NCBI GenBank assembly: GCA_050183765.1 | Contig: JBFXAZ010000013.1 | Coordinates: forward strand, 1-64,000 | DNA: 64,000 bases | Source of the DNA: JAFAZJ01 sp050183765 | GTDB lineage: Bacteria > Pseudomonadota > Alphaproteobacteria > Reyranellales > Reyranellaceae | Reading direction: 5' to 3' | The notes under the pieces: generated by a model | The model's input: only the letters and a program-made list of their open reading frames with translations | What the model was told of the DNA's origin: nothing | The model's database searches: none | Position numbers and translations under genes: made by a program | Shown here: positions 25,908 through 34,349 of the stretch, one piece after another | Position numbering within the stretch: the first letter of the stretch is position 1 | How the letters are laid out: each line of letters starts with the position of its first letter

Positions 25908-27251
25908 TCAGGCGCGAGATCCTGCGACGCGATCGACCATCGTCGGCGCGATACCGAGGTAGTTCGACGGATCGCAGAGCTTCGCCAGCGCGTCGCGATC
26001 GAGGTGCTTCGTCACCGCCTCGACCTTCACAAGCGCGTCGAGCAGCGGCGTGCCGTGCTGCGCGGCCTCGCGGCAGGCGTCGTAGACGATGTCGTGTGCC
26101 TGCTGGCGGCCGGTGTGCGGCGCCAGGCCCATCATCACCGCCTCGGCGACGATCAGCCCTGAGGTGATATCGAGATTCTTGCGCATGCGCGCGGCGTCGA
26201 CGATCAGGCCGCCGAGCATGAACCTGGCCTGATGCAGCGCGCTCGAGGTCGCGAGGCAGGCCTCGGGAATCGCCGCCCATTCGGCATGCCACGGGCCGGT
26301 GGCGCGCTCGAAATCGGTGACCAGCGCGTCCATCATCAGGCCGGCCTGCTGGCGCGCGATCTTGGCGGCGGCGAGGATCAGCTCGCTGGAGATCGGGTTG
26401 CGCTTCTGCGGCATGGTGCTCGACGCGCCGCGGCCATGCACGAAAGGCTCGAAGACCTCGCCGTACTCGGTCGACATCATGATCATGGTGTCGAGCGCGA
26501 TCTTGCCCAGCGTGCCGCAGATCAAGGCCAGGGCGTTGACCGCCTCGGCGAAGCCGTCGCGCGCGACGTGCCAGGTGGCGGCGGGCTCGGCAAGGTTCAG
26601 CTCGCGCGCCAGCTCGCGCTGCACCGCCAGGCCCTTCTCGCCGATCGAGGCCAGGGTACCGGCAGCGCCGGCGAACTCGACCACCTCGACGCGCGGGCGA
26701 AGCTGGCGCAACCGCTCGGCGTGGCGGTCCACCGCCGCCAGCATCACCGCGACCTTGTAGCCGAAGGTCACCGGCAGGGCCTGCTGCAGATGGGTACGGC
26801 CGGCCATCGGCGTGTCGCGGTGCTTGCGCGCGAGATCGGCCATGATGGTGCGCAGCGCATCGACGTCCGCAGCGACGATATCGAGTGCCGCGCGCAGCTG
26901 CAGCGCCGTGGCGGTGTCCATGATGTCCTGCGTCGTGGCGCCCCAATGGACGTAGCGCCCGGCCTCGCCGCACATCTTCGACAGCTGGGCCACCACCGGC
27001 AGGATCGGATAGCCGACGTTCTGCGTCTCGCGCTCGAGCCGCTCGAAGTCGAGCTTCGCGACATCCGACGTGCGCGCGATCGCCTCGGCCGCGTCGGCCG
27101 GGATCACGCCGGCGCGTGCCTCGGCCCGGGCCAGCGCCACCTCGACCTCGACGTAGCGGCCGATCAGCGCGCGGTCGTCGAACACCGCGCGCATTGCGGC
27201 TGTGCCGAACATGTCGCGAAACAGGATCGACTCGAAAACCGTGCTGCCCAT
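25908..27251 (-). CDS. Adenylosuccinate lyase / PcaB-like lyase family protein
   Basis: A 447-residue fumarase/aspartase-superfamily enzyme. It carries the superfamily signature SSTMPQKRNPISSE, the second conserved region AGRTHLQQALPVTFGYK and VHWGATTQDIMDTA. The PQKRNP form and the C-terminal VSLQ-free layout resemble 3-carboxy-cis,cis-muconate cycloisomerase (PcaB) and class-II lyases rather than canonical PurB, but no protocatechuate pathway genes are nearby. Start at ATG 27251, which has GAGGGGGA upstream; a GTG 18 bases earlier is in frame. Confidence 0.82.
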   Translation of the reverse strand: MGSTVFESILFRDMFGTAAMRAVFDDRALIGRYVEVEVALARAEARAGVIPADAAEAIARTSDVAKLDFERLERETQNVGYPILPVVAQLSKMCGEAGRYVHWGATTQDIMDTATALQLRAALDIVAADVDALRTIMADLARKHRDTPMAGRTHLQQALPVTFGYKVAVMLAAVDRHAERLRQLRPRVEVVEFAGAAGTLASIGEKGLAVQRELARELNLAEPAATWHVARDGFAEAVNALALICGTLGKIALDTMIMMSTEYGEVFEPFVHGRGASSTMPQKRNPISSELILAAAKIARQQAGLMMDALVTDFERATGPWHAEWAAIPEACLATSSALHQARFMLGGLIVDAARMRKNLDITSGLIVAEAVMMGLAPHTGRQQAHDIVYDACREAAQHGTPLLDALVKVEAVTKHLDRDALAKLCDPSNYLGIAPTMVDRVAGSRA

Positions 27252-27397
27252 GTCCGTTCCCCCTCGCACGCGGCCGGCACCATGCCGAGGGCCGTAGGCG
27301 GCGTCCAGCCGGCCGATGGTATCCGCGTCAGGTTTCTGATACCGTTATGACTGATGTGTTGGGATGGCGGCGGAGGTCGCTGTCCGTTCGTTGCGGA

Positions 27398-29020
27398 ATG
27401 TCGACCATGAGACCGCACCACCACTTCACCCGCGCGTGGCTGATCGCCCTGATTGGATTGCTCGTCGTGTCGCTGGCCGGCGTGACCGCCCAGGCGCGCG
27501 AGGTGCGGATCGCGCTGGTGATCGGCAATGGCGCCTACGGCGACGCCGCCGAGCCGTTGAAGAACCCCGTGAACGACGCGCGGGCGATGGCCGCGGCGCT
27601 GCGCGGCGCCGGCTTCGAGGTCATCCTGCGCGAGAACGCCACACGCCGCGCCTTTGTCGAGGCGCTGCATGAATTCGCCGGCAAGGTGCCGCCGGGCGGC
27701 GTCGGGCTGTTCTACTATGCCGGCCACGGCCTGCAGGTGCGCGGCGTCAACTATCTGCTGCCGGTCGACGTCACGCTCGCCAACGAGTACGACCTCAAAT
27801 ACGAGTCGATCGACGTCAACGACGTGCTCGACCGTCTCGAGGAGTCGCGCGCCCGGCTGAGCCTCATCGTGCTCGACGCCTGCCGCAACAACCCCTTCAC
27901 GCGGCGCTTCCGCTCGAGCGCGCGCGGGCTGGCCCAGACCGACGCGCCGCGCGGCACGGTGATCGCCTACGCCACCGCGCCGGGCGATACGGCCGCCGAT
28001 GGCGATGGCGACAACGGCGTCTATACGGCGGAGCTGCTCAAGGCGATGGCCGTGCCGGGCCTGACCCTGGAGGAGGTCTTCAAGCGCACCATCGACGGCG
28101 TCGAGACGGCGACCGCCAGCAGGCAGACGCCGTGGGTGAGCTCGTCGTTCCGCGGCCAGTTCTATTTCCATCCCGCCGCCGCGGCCGCCACCAACACCGC
28201 GCCCGCGCCACCGGGCGCCGCGTCTCCGCAGACGCTCGAGCTCGCGGCATGGAACGCCATCGCCGGCAGCAGCAACCCTCAGATGTTCGAGATCTTCCTC
28301 GAGCGCTTCCCCAACGGCATCTATGCCGATTTCGCCCGCGCGCGGCTCGCCGAGCTGCAGGCCGCGAAGCCCGCCGGATCGCCGGCGACGGCAGCGCCCG
28401 CCATCAGCGATGAGGAGCGCGAGGACGCGCTGAAGCTCGACGAGCGCGACCGCAGGCGGATCCAGGCGGCGCTGACCGTGCAGGGCTTCGACACCATGGG
28501 CACCGATGGGGTTCTGGGGCCACGCACCCGGCAGATGATCGCCAACTGGCAGCGCAGCCGCGCCGAGCCGCCCACGGGCTACCTCACCGCGGCACAGGCG
28601 GCGTCGCTGTCGAAGGATGGCGATGCCGCCCTGGCCCGGCTGGAGGAAGAGGCCCGGCGCAAGCCCGCACCGCAGGCGGCCGCAATTTCACCCGGCGGTC
28701 CGACGTCGTCGATCGACGGCCGCTGGGGCGGCCAGATTTGCCGCAACGACGCCTGCAGGCCGGCGAACATCCAGCTCGCCGGCAATCGCATGACGGGGGT
28801 CGCGCCAGGCAAGGGCGGGCCGCAGTCGATCGAGGGCAGCGTCGAGCAGGACGGCCAGGTCCGCGTGCGCTATTTCGGGATCGCGCCGCCCGGCACGCCG
28901 CGCGCCGGCAGCCCCTTCGACCACACGTTGACCGGCAAGATCGACGGCGACGCGCTGACGGCGACCTATACCTTCCCGGGTGGGGTCGTGTTCCGCCTGA
29001 CAGCGCGCCGGCTGCCCTGA
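27398..29020 (+). CDS. Caspase-family (C14) exported protein with peptidoglycan-binding domain
   Basis: About 540 residues. A hydrophobic signal or anchor (12-32, LIALIGLLVVSLAG) is followed by a caspase/metacaspase-like peptidase domain (about 37-250) with the catalytic dyad His110 (YYAGHGLQ) and Cys162 (LDACRNNPF). Then a region with NPQMFEIFLERFPNGIYAD, a peptidoglycan-binding-like helix set (about 350-400, RRIQAALTVQGFDTMG then GPRTRQMIANWQ) and a C-terminal beta-rich domain (about 435-540). Similar caspase-plus-PG-binding proteins are common in alphaproteobacteria; substrate unknown. Start could also be ATG 27347 or 27407. Confidence 0.82.
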   Translation: MSTMRPHHHFTRAWLIALIGLLVVSLAGVTAQAREVRIALVIGNGAYGDAAEPLKNPVNDARAMAAALRGAGFEVILRENATRRAFVEALHEFAGKVPPGGVGLFYYAGHGLQVRGVNYLLPVDVTLANEYDLKYESIDVNDVLDRLEESRARLSLIVLDACRNNPFTRRFRSSARGLAQTDAPRGTVIAYATAPGDTAADGDGDNGVYTAELLKAMAVPGLTLEEVFKRTIDGVETATASRQTPWVSSSFRGQFYFHPAAAAATNTAPAPPGAASPQTLELAAWNAIAGSSNPQMFEIFLERFPNGIYADFARARLAELQAAKPAGSPATAAPAISDEEREDALKLDERDRRRIQAALTVQGFDTMGTDGVLGPRTRQMIANWQRSRAEPPTGYLTAAQAASLSKDGDAALARLEEEARRKPAPQAAAISPGGPTSSIDGRWGGQICRNDACRPANIQLAGNRMTGVAPGKGGPQSIEGSVEQDGQVRVRYFGIAPPGTPRAGSPFDHTLTGKIDGDALTATYTFPGGVVFRLTARRLP

Positions 29021-29027
29021 CGCCCGG

Positions 29028-29609
29028 TCAGTCGAAATCCCTGGCCAGCGCCGCGCGCACGGCTTCCGACATCAGCGCCATGTGGCCGTAGTTCTCGTGC
29101 GTGAAGCCGACGACGATCTCGGTGCCTGATGTGCGGAACTTCGCGATCTGCCCGGCGGTGAAGGGAAAGTGCACGAAGTGCACGGACGAGGCCTTGCCGT
29201 CCGCGCGGGTGCGCTCCTGGTCGTCCTCGGCCAGGCCCTTCACCGTCTCGCCGGCGAAGCGGATGACCATCGTGTGCTCGATCCCGCCCAACCCGGCCAG
29301 GACCCGCGCGCGCCGCACCGGATCGTCGATCTCGAGCATGACGGTGGCGGTCAGCTCGCGACCGTCGGGGATCAGCGGATTGTAGGCCGCGAGCTCGTCG
29401 GGGACCTGCGCCGCGCCGCCCTTCTCGATGTAGAGCATCTCCTGCACCTGGTGCAGCATGGTGTCGAAGCTCTCGAAGTAGAAGGTCGCGAAGGGCCCGA
29501 CCTCCAGCCGCCGATGCTTCTTCAGCGCCGTGATCGCCGATCGCCGCTCGGCGCGAATCTTGACGTAGTCGGGCAGCGGCAGGATGTCGGTTTCGGTGAT
29601 CTTGCGCAT
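29028..29609 (-). CDS. DUF3501 family protein
   Basis: A 193-residue cytoplasmic protein of the DUF3501 family, recognised by ADERRSAITALKKHRRLEVG-like sequence at the N-terminus (here IRAERRSAITALKKHRRLEV), FESFDTMLHQVQEMLYIEKG and a Glu/Arg-rich middle. Function unknown, but the family is regularly found with a CCG-type Fe-S protein and a rubrerythrin, as here, pointing to peroxide or iron-sulfur stress. ATG start. The last gene of the minus-strand group. Confidence 0.85.
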   Translation of the reverse strand: MRKITETDILPLPDYVKIRAERRSAITALKKHRRLEVGPFATFYFESFDTMLHQVQEMLYIEKGGAAQVPDELAAYNPLIPDGRELTATVMLEIDDPVRRARVLAGLGGIEHTMVIRFAGETVKGLAEDDQERTRADGKASSVHFVHFPFTAGQIAKFRTSGTEIVVGFTHENYGHMALMSEAVRAALARDFD

Positions 29610-29615
29610 GGCTCT

Positions 29616-29969
29616 TCAGTTCGGTGACTTGCGGATGCGGTTGGGGTGCAGGCGCTCCAGCACCCGGTGAATGGCGATGCCGATATGGATGTCGGGATTC
29701 TCGGAACAGTATTGCGCGATCATGGCGTTCACCTTGTCGACCGAGGTTTCGCCGGTGATGTGCCAGGTGTCGGGCGTCAGGCGGTTGAGCGCCGAGATGT
29801 AGCCCGCCATCCAGGTCTCCACGTAAGTCTTCTGCTGAGGCGTCGCGCCGGCGTATTCACCGCACTTGCGTGAACCGGCACCCAGGATATTGAAGCGCCC
29901 GTTGGGATCGGCCGCCTGGGCCGCCGCGCCGATCGACACAGCCAACGCGACAAGGGCAAGGATCCGCAT
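29616..29969 (-). CDS. Small exported protein of unknown function
   Basis: A 117-residue protein with signal peptide (MRILALVALAVSIGAAAQA, cut before ADPNG) and a helical body with two cysteines (SRKCGEYAG and IAQYCSENP), which could form a disulfide, in the style of HdeA/Rap1a-like periplasmic proteins. ATG with GGGAGG five bases upstream. It is inserted between DUF3501 and the Fe-S protein, six and fifteen bp away, so it is probably co-transcribed with them, though it is not a usual member of that gene set. Confidence 0.75.
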   Translation of the reverse strand: MRILALVALAVSIGAAAQAADPNGRFNILGAGSRKCGEYAGATPQQKTYVETWMAGYISALNRLTPDTWHITGETSVDKVNAMIAQYCSENPDIHIGIAIHRVLERLHPNRIRKSPN

Positions 29970-29984
29970 CACAGCCTCCCGGGT

Positions 29985-31358
29985 TCACATCAGTCCATAC
30001 GCCCTGGCGAACAGCTCGATCGGGTGGTGCGCCTTCGACGCCCTGGGCGGCCCATCCTCGGCGGTCATTTGCATCACCTGCAACAGATGGTCCGCGGCCA
30101 GCGGGCATTCCGAGGCGACGAAAGGCGTGTTGTTGCGCAGCGCCTGCTGCGCGGCCGGGCGGCCGACCTTGACCGCGACCTCGAAATTCTCGGTGCGCGC
30201 GCCCCACAGGCCGCCGTGGCCGGAGCAGCGCTCGATCACCGCCACGCGCGTCTTGGGCACCAGGCGCAGCATCTCGGCGGCCTTGGCCCCCATGTTCTGC
30301 GCCCGCGCGTGGCAGGCGAGATGCATGGTGACGCCGCCCTCCAGCGTCTCCAGCCCGGGCGCGAGCCCTTCCTTCTTGGCGACGTCGACGACGTACTCGC
30401 TGATGTCGAAGGTCGCCTGCGACAGGCGCTTGACGTTGGCGTCATCGGGCACGATCAGCGGCCACTCGAACTTCAACATCAGCGCGCACGAGGGCGTCAG
30501 CGCGATCACGTCGTAGCCCTTGTCGACCCAGGCGAGCAGCTCGGCCGAGACCGTGCGCGAGGCGGCGGCCACCGCCTCGAGATCGCCCAGCTCCAGCTTG
30601 GGCATGCCGCAGCACGCCGGATGCACGACCTCGGTCTCGACGCCCAGCTTCGCCAGCACGGCGCGCGAGGCCTGGCCGATGTCGGTGTTGTTGAAGTTCA
30701 CGAAGCAGGTCGCGTAGAGCACCGCCTTGCGCTTGCCGAAGGCCGGCGCCTCGCGGTTGAGCTCCACCGGCTCGCGGCGAGCGCGGTTCAGCAGCGTCTC
30801 GTCGGCGTAGCGTGGCAGGCGGGCGCCGTGATGGATGCCGGCGACCTTTTCCATCACCCGGCGCATGCCGGTGTTGTGCTCGTCCGTCGCCCAGTTGGCG
30901 ACGCCGGACACGATGTTGGCGAGCTTGCCGTTGCGGTCGGTCTCGGCGAGCTGGCGCTCCATGAAGGCGGGTCCGCCCTTCTTCTTCACCTCGACCGCGC
31001 GATGGCGCAGCATGAGATGGGGGAAGTCCAGTGCCCACTCGTGCGGCGGCACGTAGGGGCACTTGGTCATGAAGCACAGGTCGCACAGCGTGCAGGCCTC
31101 GACGACCTTGCCGTAGTCGTCGTGCTTCACGCCGTCGAGCTCGCCGCTGGGGCTGTTGTCGACCAGATCGAACAGGCGCGGAAAGGAATCGCACAGATTG
31201 AAGCAGCGGCGGCAGCCGTGACAGATGTCGAAGACCCGCTCCATCTCCTTCTGGAGCTTGGCCTCGTCCCAGAAATCGGCGTCCTGCCAACCCAGGGGAT
31301 GCCGGGTCGGCGCCTCGAGGCTGCCCTCGCGCAATCGATCCTCCGTAGGCAACGCCAA
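29985..31358 (-). CDS. CCG-domain Fe-S oxidoreductase (heterodisulfide reductase-related)
   Basis: A 457-residue protein with two 4Fe-4S sites near the N-terminus (Cys46-49-52-56 in CHGCRRCFNLC and Cys89-92-95-100 in CTLCDLCFMTKC) and two cysteine-rich CCG-type domains further on (VHPACCGMPKLELGD and later ERCSGHGGLWG, HLACHARAQ). The layout is that of GlpC/HdrD-like electron-transfer subunits. Its consistent partners, rubrerythrin upstream and DUF3501 downstream, suggest it feeds electrons to rubrerythrin for peroxide reduction; this is inference. Confidence 0.87.
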   Translation of the reverse strand: MALPTEDRLREGSLEAPTRHPLGWQDADFWDEAKLQKEMERVFDICHGCRRCFNLCDSFPRLFDLVDNSPSGELDGVKHDDYGKVVEACTLCDLCFMTKCPYVPPHEWALDFPHLMLRHRAVEVKKKGGPAFMERQLAETDRNGKLANIVSGVANWATDEHNTGMRRVMEKVAGIHHGARLPRYADETLLNRARREPVELNREAPAFGKRKAVLYATCFVNFNNTDIGQASRAVLAKLGVETEVVHPACCGMPKLELGDLEAVAAASRTVSAELLAWVDKGYDVIALTPSCALMLKFEWPLIVPDDANVKRLSQATFDISEYVVDVAKKEGLAPGLETLEGGVTMHLACHARAQNMGAKAAEMLRLVPKTRVAVIERCSGHGGLWGARTENFEVAVKVGRPAAQQALRNNTPFVASECPLAADHLLQVMQMTAEDGPPRASKAHHPIELFARAYGLM

Positions 31359-31390
31359 GCGCCGGCTGTGCCGCCGGCGCCACAGCGGAA

Positions 31391-31412
31391 TGGGAGCCCG
31401 AGCGGGCTCCCA
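31391..31412 (-). terminator. Hairpin between rubrerythrin and Fe-S protein genes
   Basis: A 9-bp perfect inverted repeat (TGGGAGCCC / GGGCTCCCA) around a four-base loop lies 17 bp after the rubrerythrin stop on the minus strand. Only a weak T run (TTCC) follows it, so it may be a partial terminator that lets rubrerythrin be made in excess over the downstream genes, or an mRNA stabiliser. Confidence 0.55.
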
Positions 31413-31428
31413 TCCTCTCCTGCGCTGG

Positions 31429-31848
31429 TTACGACAGGGTGTCGAGGGCCTTCTGGAAGCGGCCGGCGTGGCTCTTCTCGGCCTTCGCCAGGGTCTCGAA
31501 CCAGTCGGCGATCTCGCCGAAGCCCTCTTCGCGCGCGGTGCGCGCCATGCCCGGGTACATGTCGGTGTACTCGTGCGTCTCGCCGGCGATGGCGGCCTTC
31601 AGGTTGGCGCCGGTTTCGCCGATCGGCAGGCCGGTCGCGGGATCGCCGACCGCCTCAAGGAACTCCAGGTGGCCGTGGGCGTGGCCGGTCTCGCCTTCCG
31701 CCGTCGAGCGGAACACGGCGGCGACGTCGTTGTAGCCCTCGACGTCGGCCTTCTGGGCGAAATAGAGATAGCGCCGGTTGGCCTGGCTCTCGCCAGCGAA
31801 CGCCGCCTTCAGGTTGCCTTCCGTCTTCGAACCGCCAAGGTTTGCCAT
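31429..31848 (-). CDS. Rubrerythrin (ferritin-like di-iron domain only)
   Basis: A 139-residue rubrerythrin, a di-iron peroxidase. The four-helix bundle ligands are in place: Glu20, Glu53 and His56 (EGETGHAHGH), Glu90-Glu93 (GETHEYTDMYPGMA) and Glu124 and His127 (AKAEKSHAGR). The C-terminal rubredoxin domain is absent, so electrons must come from another protein, likely the Fe-S protein encoded next. It is preceded by an Irr-type operator and lies beside irr, which makes iron/haem control likely. Confidence 0.93.
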   Translation of the reverse strand: MANLGGSKTEGNLKAAFAGESQANRRYLYFAQKADVEGYNDVAAVFRSTAEGETGHAHGHLEFLEAVGDPATGLPIGETGANLKAAIAGETHEYTDMYPGMARTAREEGFGEIADWFETLAKAEKSHAGRFQKALDTLS

Positions 31849-31924
31849 CGTCCTCTCCCTCGTGCTTGCGCCGACAGGGCGCCGTCGCGCTCGGTATAGA
31901 AACCGGCAGGCGGACGGTCAACGG

Positions 31925-31945
31925 AATTTAGAATCTTTCTAAATT
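31925..31945. promoter_or_regulatory. Irr-type iron control element (ICE) upstream of rubrerythrin
   Basis: A perfect 9-bp inverted repeat, AATTTAGAA and TTCTAAATT, separated by TCT. This is the classical ICE motif (TTTAGAA-N3-TTCTAAA) bound by Irr in rhizobia. It lies 77 bp upstream of the rubrerythrin ATG and 31 bp beyond the 3' end of irr, in otherwise GC-rich sequence. It most likely controls the rubrerythrin to DUF3501 operon. Confidence 0.85.
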
Positions 31946-31975
31946 GAGAATGAGTTGCAGGCGCAAACAGCGAGC

Positions 31976-32389
31976 CTATTTGCGGACCCGCACCACCACG
32001 TCGACCCGCTCGATATGCAGCCCCTCGGGCGCCGCGGGCAGCCTTGCTAACTCGACCTGCTCGGCAGGGATGTCGACCAGCAGGCTCTCGTCCTCGATCA
32101 GGAAATGGTGATGGGACGAGATGTTGGTATCGAAGTAGATGCGACCCGGCCCGGCCGAAACCTCGCGCAGCAGGCCGGCGGCGGTGAACTGGTTGAGCGT
32201 GTTGTAGACCGTCGCCAGCGAGACCTTGACGCCGTCCCGACGCGCCTCGGCATGCAGCTGCTCGGCCGTGACGTGGCGGTCGCGGCCGTCGCCGAACAGC
32301 AGGGTGGCCAGCGCCAGCCGTTGGCGCGTGGGCCGCAAGCCCACGCTGCGCAACCGGGCCGGAACGGCGGTCTCGGACGAAACGGTCAT
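31976..32389 (-). CDS. irr: Iron response regulator Irr (Fur family)
   Basis: A 137-residue Fur-superfamily regulator: winged helix (RPTRQRLALATLLFGDG, ATVYNTLNQFTAAGLLREV) followed by the dimer/metal domain. The HHH run (His93-95 in SSHHHFLIEDE) instead of the HHHH/CxxC of Fur marks Irr, which senses haem and iron in alphaproteobacteria. The open frame goes far upstream, but the ATG at 32389 (MTVSSETAV) begins the family's usual start with GAGG two to six bases upstream. Divergent from fabA, the standard alphaproteobacterial arrangement. Confidence 0.92.
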   Translation of the reverse strand: MTVSSETAVPARLRSVGLRPTRQRLALATLLFGDGRDRHVTAEQLHAEARRDGVKVSLATVYNTLNQFTAAGLLREVSAGPGRIYFDTNISSHHHFLIEDESLLVDIPAEQVELARLPAAPEGLHIERVDVVVRVRK

Positions 32390-32599
32390 CGCCTCGTCAT
32401 ATGCCACCGCCCGGCGCCGATGCCTAGGGGAGCCGGCGCAATTTGTCGCCGCGCGATGCCGAGGCGCCGCAATCGTCGGCCCTAAGCCTTTGAGCTTCCG
32501 GCGATTGCCATTTGCCGCCGCGGTCCTATTTGTTAGAAGCCATCGAGGGTCGCGCTCGCGGCCCGGCCCGCGATTCCCTGAGACAAGCGCGAGATCGAC

Positions 32600-33124
32600 G
32601 TGGACACGATCGCTACCAAGAACAGCTACGGTTACGACGATCTGATCAGGTGCGCCAAGGGCCTGCTCTTCGGCCCGGGCAATGCGCAATTGCCGTTGCC
32701 GCCGATGCTGATGTTCGACCGCATCACCCATATCGACGACAAGGGCGGCAAGTACGGCAAGGGCGAGATCGTCGCCGAGCTCGACGTGAAGCCCGACCTC
32801 TGGTTCTTCCCGGTGCACTTCCAGGGCGATCCCGTGATGCCAGGCTGCCTGGGACTCGACGCGATGTGGCAGATGGTCGGCTTTTTCCTGGGGTGGCTGA
32901 AGGCACCGGGCAAGGGCCGCGCGCTGGGCGTCGGCGAGGTCAAGTTCAGCGGCATGGTGACACCCTCGATCAAGCGCGTGACCTATCGCGTCAGCATGAA
33001 GCGCGTGTTCCTGCGCAAGCTGGTGCTGGGCGTCGCCGATGGAGTCCTCGAAGCCGACGGACAGCCTGCCTTCGAGGTCAGCGACATGAAGGTCGGGTTG
33101 TTCCAGCCACAGGCGGCGGGCTGA
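32600..33124 (+). CDS. fabA: 3-hydroxydecanoyl-ACP dehydratase/isomerase
   Basis: A 174-residue FabA, which dehydrates 3-hydroxydecanoyl-ACP and isomerises the trans-2 bond to cis-3, the branch point to unsaturated fatty acids. Catalytic His73 and Asp87 are in FPVHFQGDPVMPGCLGLDAMW. GTG start, as the family's N-terminus (TNSYGYDDLI-like) follows at once. First gene of fabA-fabB-fabI; two bases separate it from fabB. Confidence 0.96.
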   Translation: MDTIATKNSYGYDDLIRCAKGLLFGPGNAQLPLPPMLMFDRITHIDDKGGKYGKGEIVAELDVKPDLWFFPVHFQGDPVMPGCLGLDAMWQMVGFFLGWLKAPGKGRALGVGEVKFSGMVTPSIKRVTYRVSMKRVFLRKLVLGVADGVLEADGQPAFEVSDMKVGLFQPQAAG

Positions 33125-33125
33125 G

Positions 33126-34349
33126 ATGCGCCGCGTCGTCGTCACCGGGCTGGGCATCGTCTCGAGCATCGGCAACAACGCCGCCGAGGTGACTGAAAGC
33201 CTGAAGGCCGGCCGTTCGGGCATCGAGTTCGTGCCCGAGTACAAGGAGCGTGGCTTTCGCAGCCAGGTCGCCGGCACGCTCAAGGTCGATGTCGAGAAGC
33301 TGGTCGATCGCCGCCTGCGCCGCTTCATGGGCGATGGCGCCGCCTTCGCCTGGCTGGCGATGAAGGAAGCCATCGCCGATGCCGGCCTCGACGACTCCAC
33401 GATCAAGTCCGAGCGCACGGCGCTGATCGCCGGCTCCGGCGGACCCAGCACCAAGGCGATCGTCGACGCCGCCGACATCGCACGCGAGAAGGGCCCCAAG
33501 CGCATCGGGCCGTTCGTGGTGCCCAAGGCGATGTCGAGCACGGTGTCGGCCAATCTCGGCACCGCCTTCGGCGTGCGCGGCCCCAGCTACTCGATCAGCT
33601 CGGCCTGCTCGACCTCGGCCCACTGCATCGGCAACGCCTACGAGACGATCCTGCTGGGCAAGGCCGATGTCGCCTTCGCCGGCGGCGGCGAGGAGCTCGA
33701 CTGGCGCCTGTCGGTGCTGTTCGACGCCATGCCGGCGATGTCCTCGGGCTTCAACGACCAGCCGACGCGCGCCTCGCGTGCCTACGACAAGGACCGCGAC
33801 GGCTTCGTGATCTCCGGCGGCGGCGGCATGGTCGTGCTCGAGGACTACGAGCGCGCCCGCGCGCGCGGCGCGAAGATGTACGGCGAGATCGTCGGCTACG
33901 GCGCCACGGCAGACGGCGCCGACATGGTGGCGCCCTCGGGTGAGGGCGCGGTGCGCTGCATGCGCCTGGCGCTGGGCGGCTCGGGCCACAACCGGCCGGT
34001 CGACTACATCAACACCCACGGCACCAGCACGCCGGTCGGCGACATCACCGAGCTCGACGCCATCCGCGAGGTCTTCAACGACCGCCTGCCGACGGTGAGC
34101 TCGACCAAGTCGATGACCGGCCACAGCCAGGGCGCCACCGGCGCGCACGAGGCGATCTACACGCTCCTGATGCTGCAGAATGACTTCATCGCGCCGTCGA
34201 TCAACATCGACAATCTCGATCCAGGCGCCGCCGATTATCCCATCGCGCGCGCGCGCGTCGACGACGCCGGGCTGGAGCGCGTGATGTCCAACAGCTTCGG
34301 CTTCGGCGGCACCAACGCCGTCCTGCTGTTCCAGAGGGTCGGCGCATGA
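33126..34349 (+). CDS. fabB: 3-oxoacyl-ACP synthase I
   Basis: A 407-residue elongating ketosynthase for the unsaturated branch. The Cys-His-His triad is present: Cys161 in ISSACSTSAHC, His in NTHGTSTPVGD (about 298) and His in TGHSQGATGAHE (about 334). Placement right after fabA supports FabB rather than FabF. Its stop overlaps the fabI start. Confidence 0.96.
   Translation: MRRVVVTGLGIVSSIGNNAAEVTESLKAGRSGIEFVPEYKERGFRSQVAGTLKVDVEKLVDRRLRRFMGDGAAFAWLAMKEAIADAGLDDSTIKSERTALIAGSGGPSTKAIVDAADIAREKGPKRIGPFVVPKAMSSTVSANLGTAFGVRGPSYSISSACSTSAHCIGNAYETILLGKADVAFAGGGEELDWRLSVLFDAMPAMSSGFNDQPTRASRAYDKDRDGFVISGGGGMVVLEDYERARARGAKMYGEIVGYGATADGADMVAPSGEGAVRCMRLALGGSGHNRPVDYINTHGTSTPVGDITELDAIREVFNDRLPTVSSTKSMTGHSQGATGAHEAIYTLLMLQNDFIAPSINIDNLDPGAADYPIARARVDDAGLERVMSNSFGFGGTNAVLLFQRVGA

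Noticed and set aside
25697..26167. Frame over the toxin remnant and the lyase 3' end
   Set aside because: Arginine-rich shadow that crosses two convergent genes.
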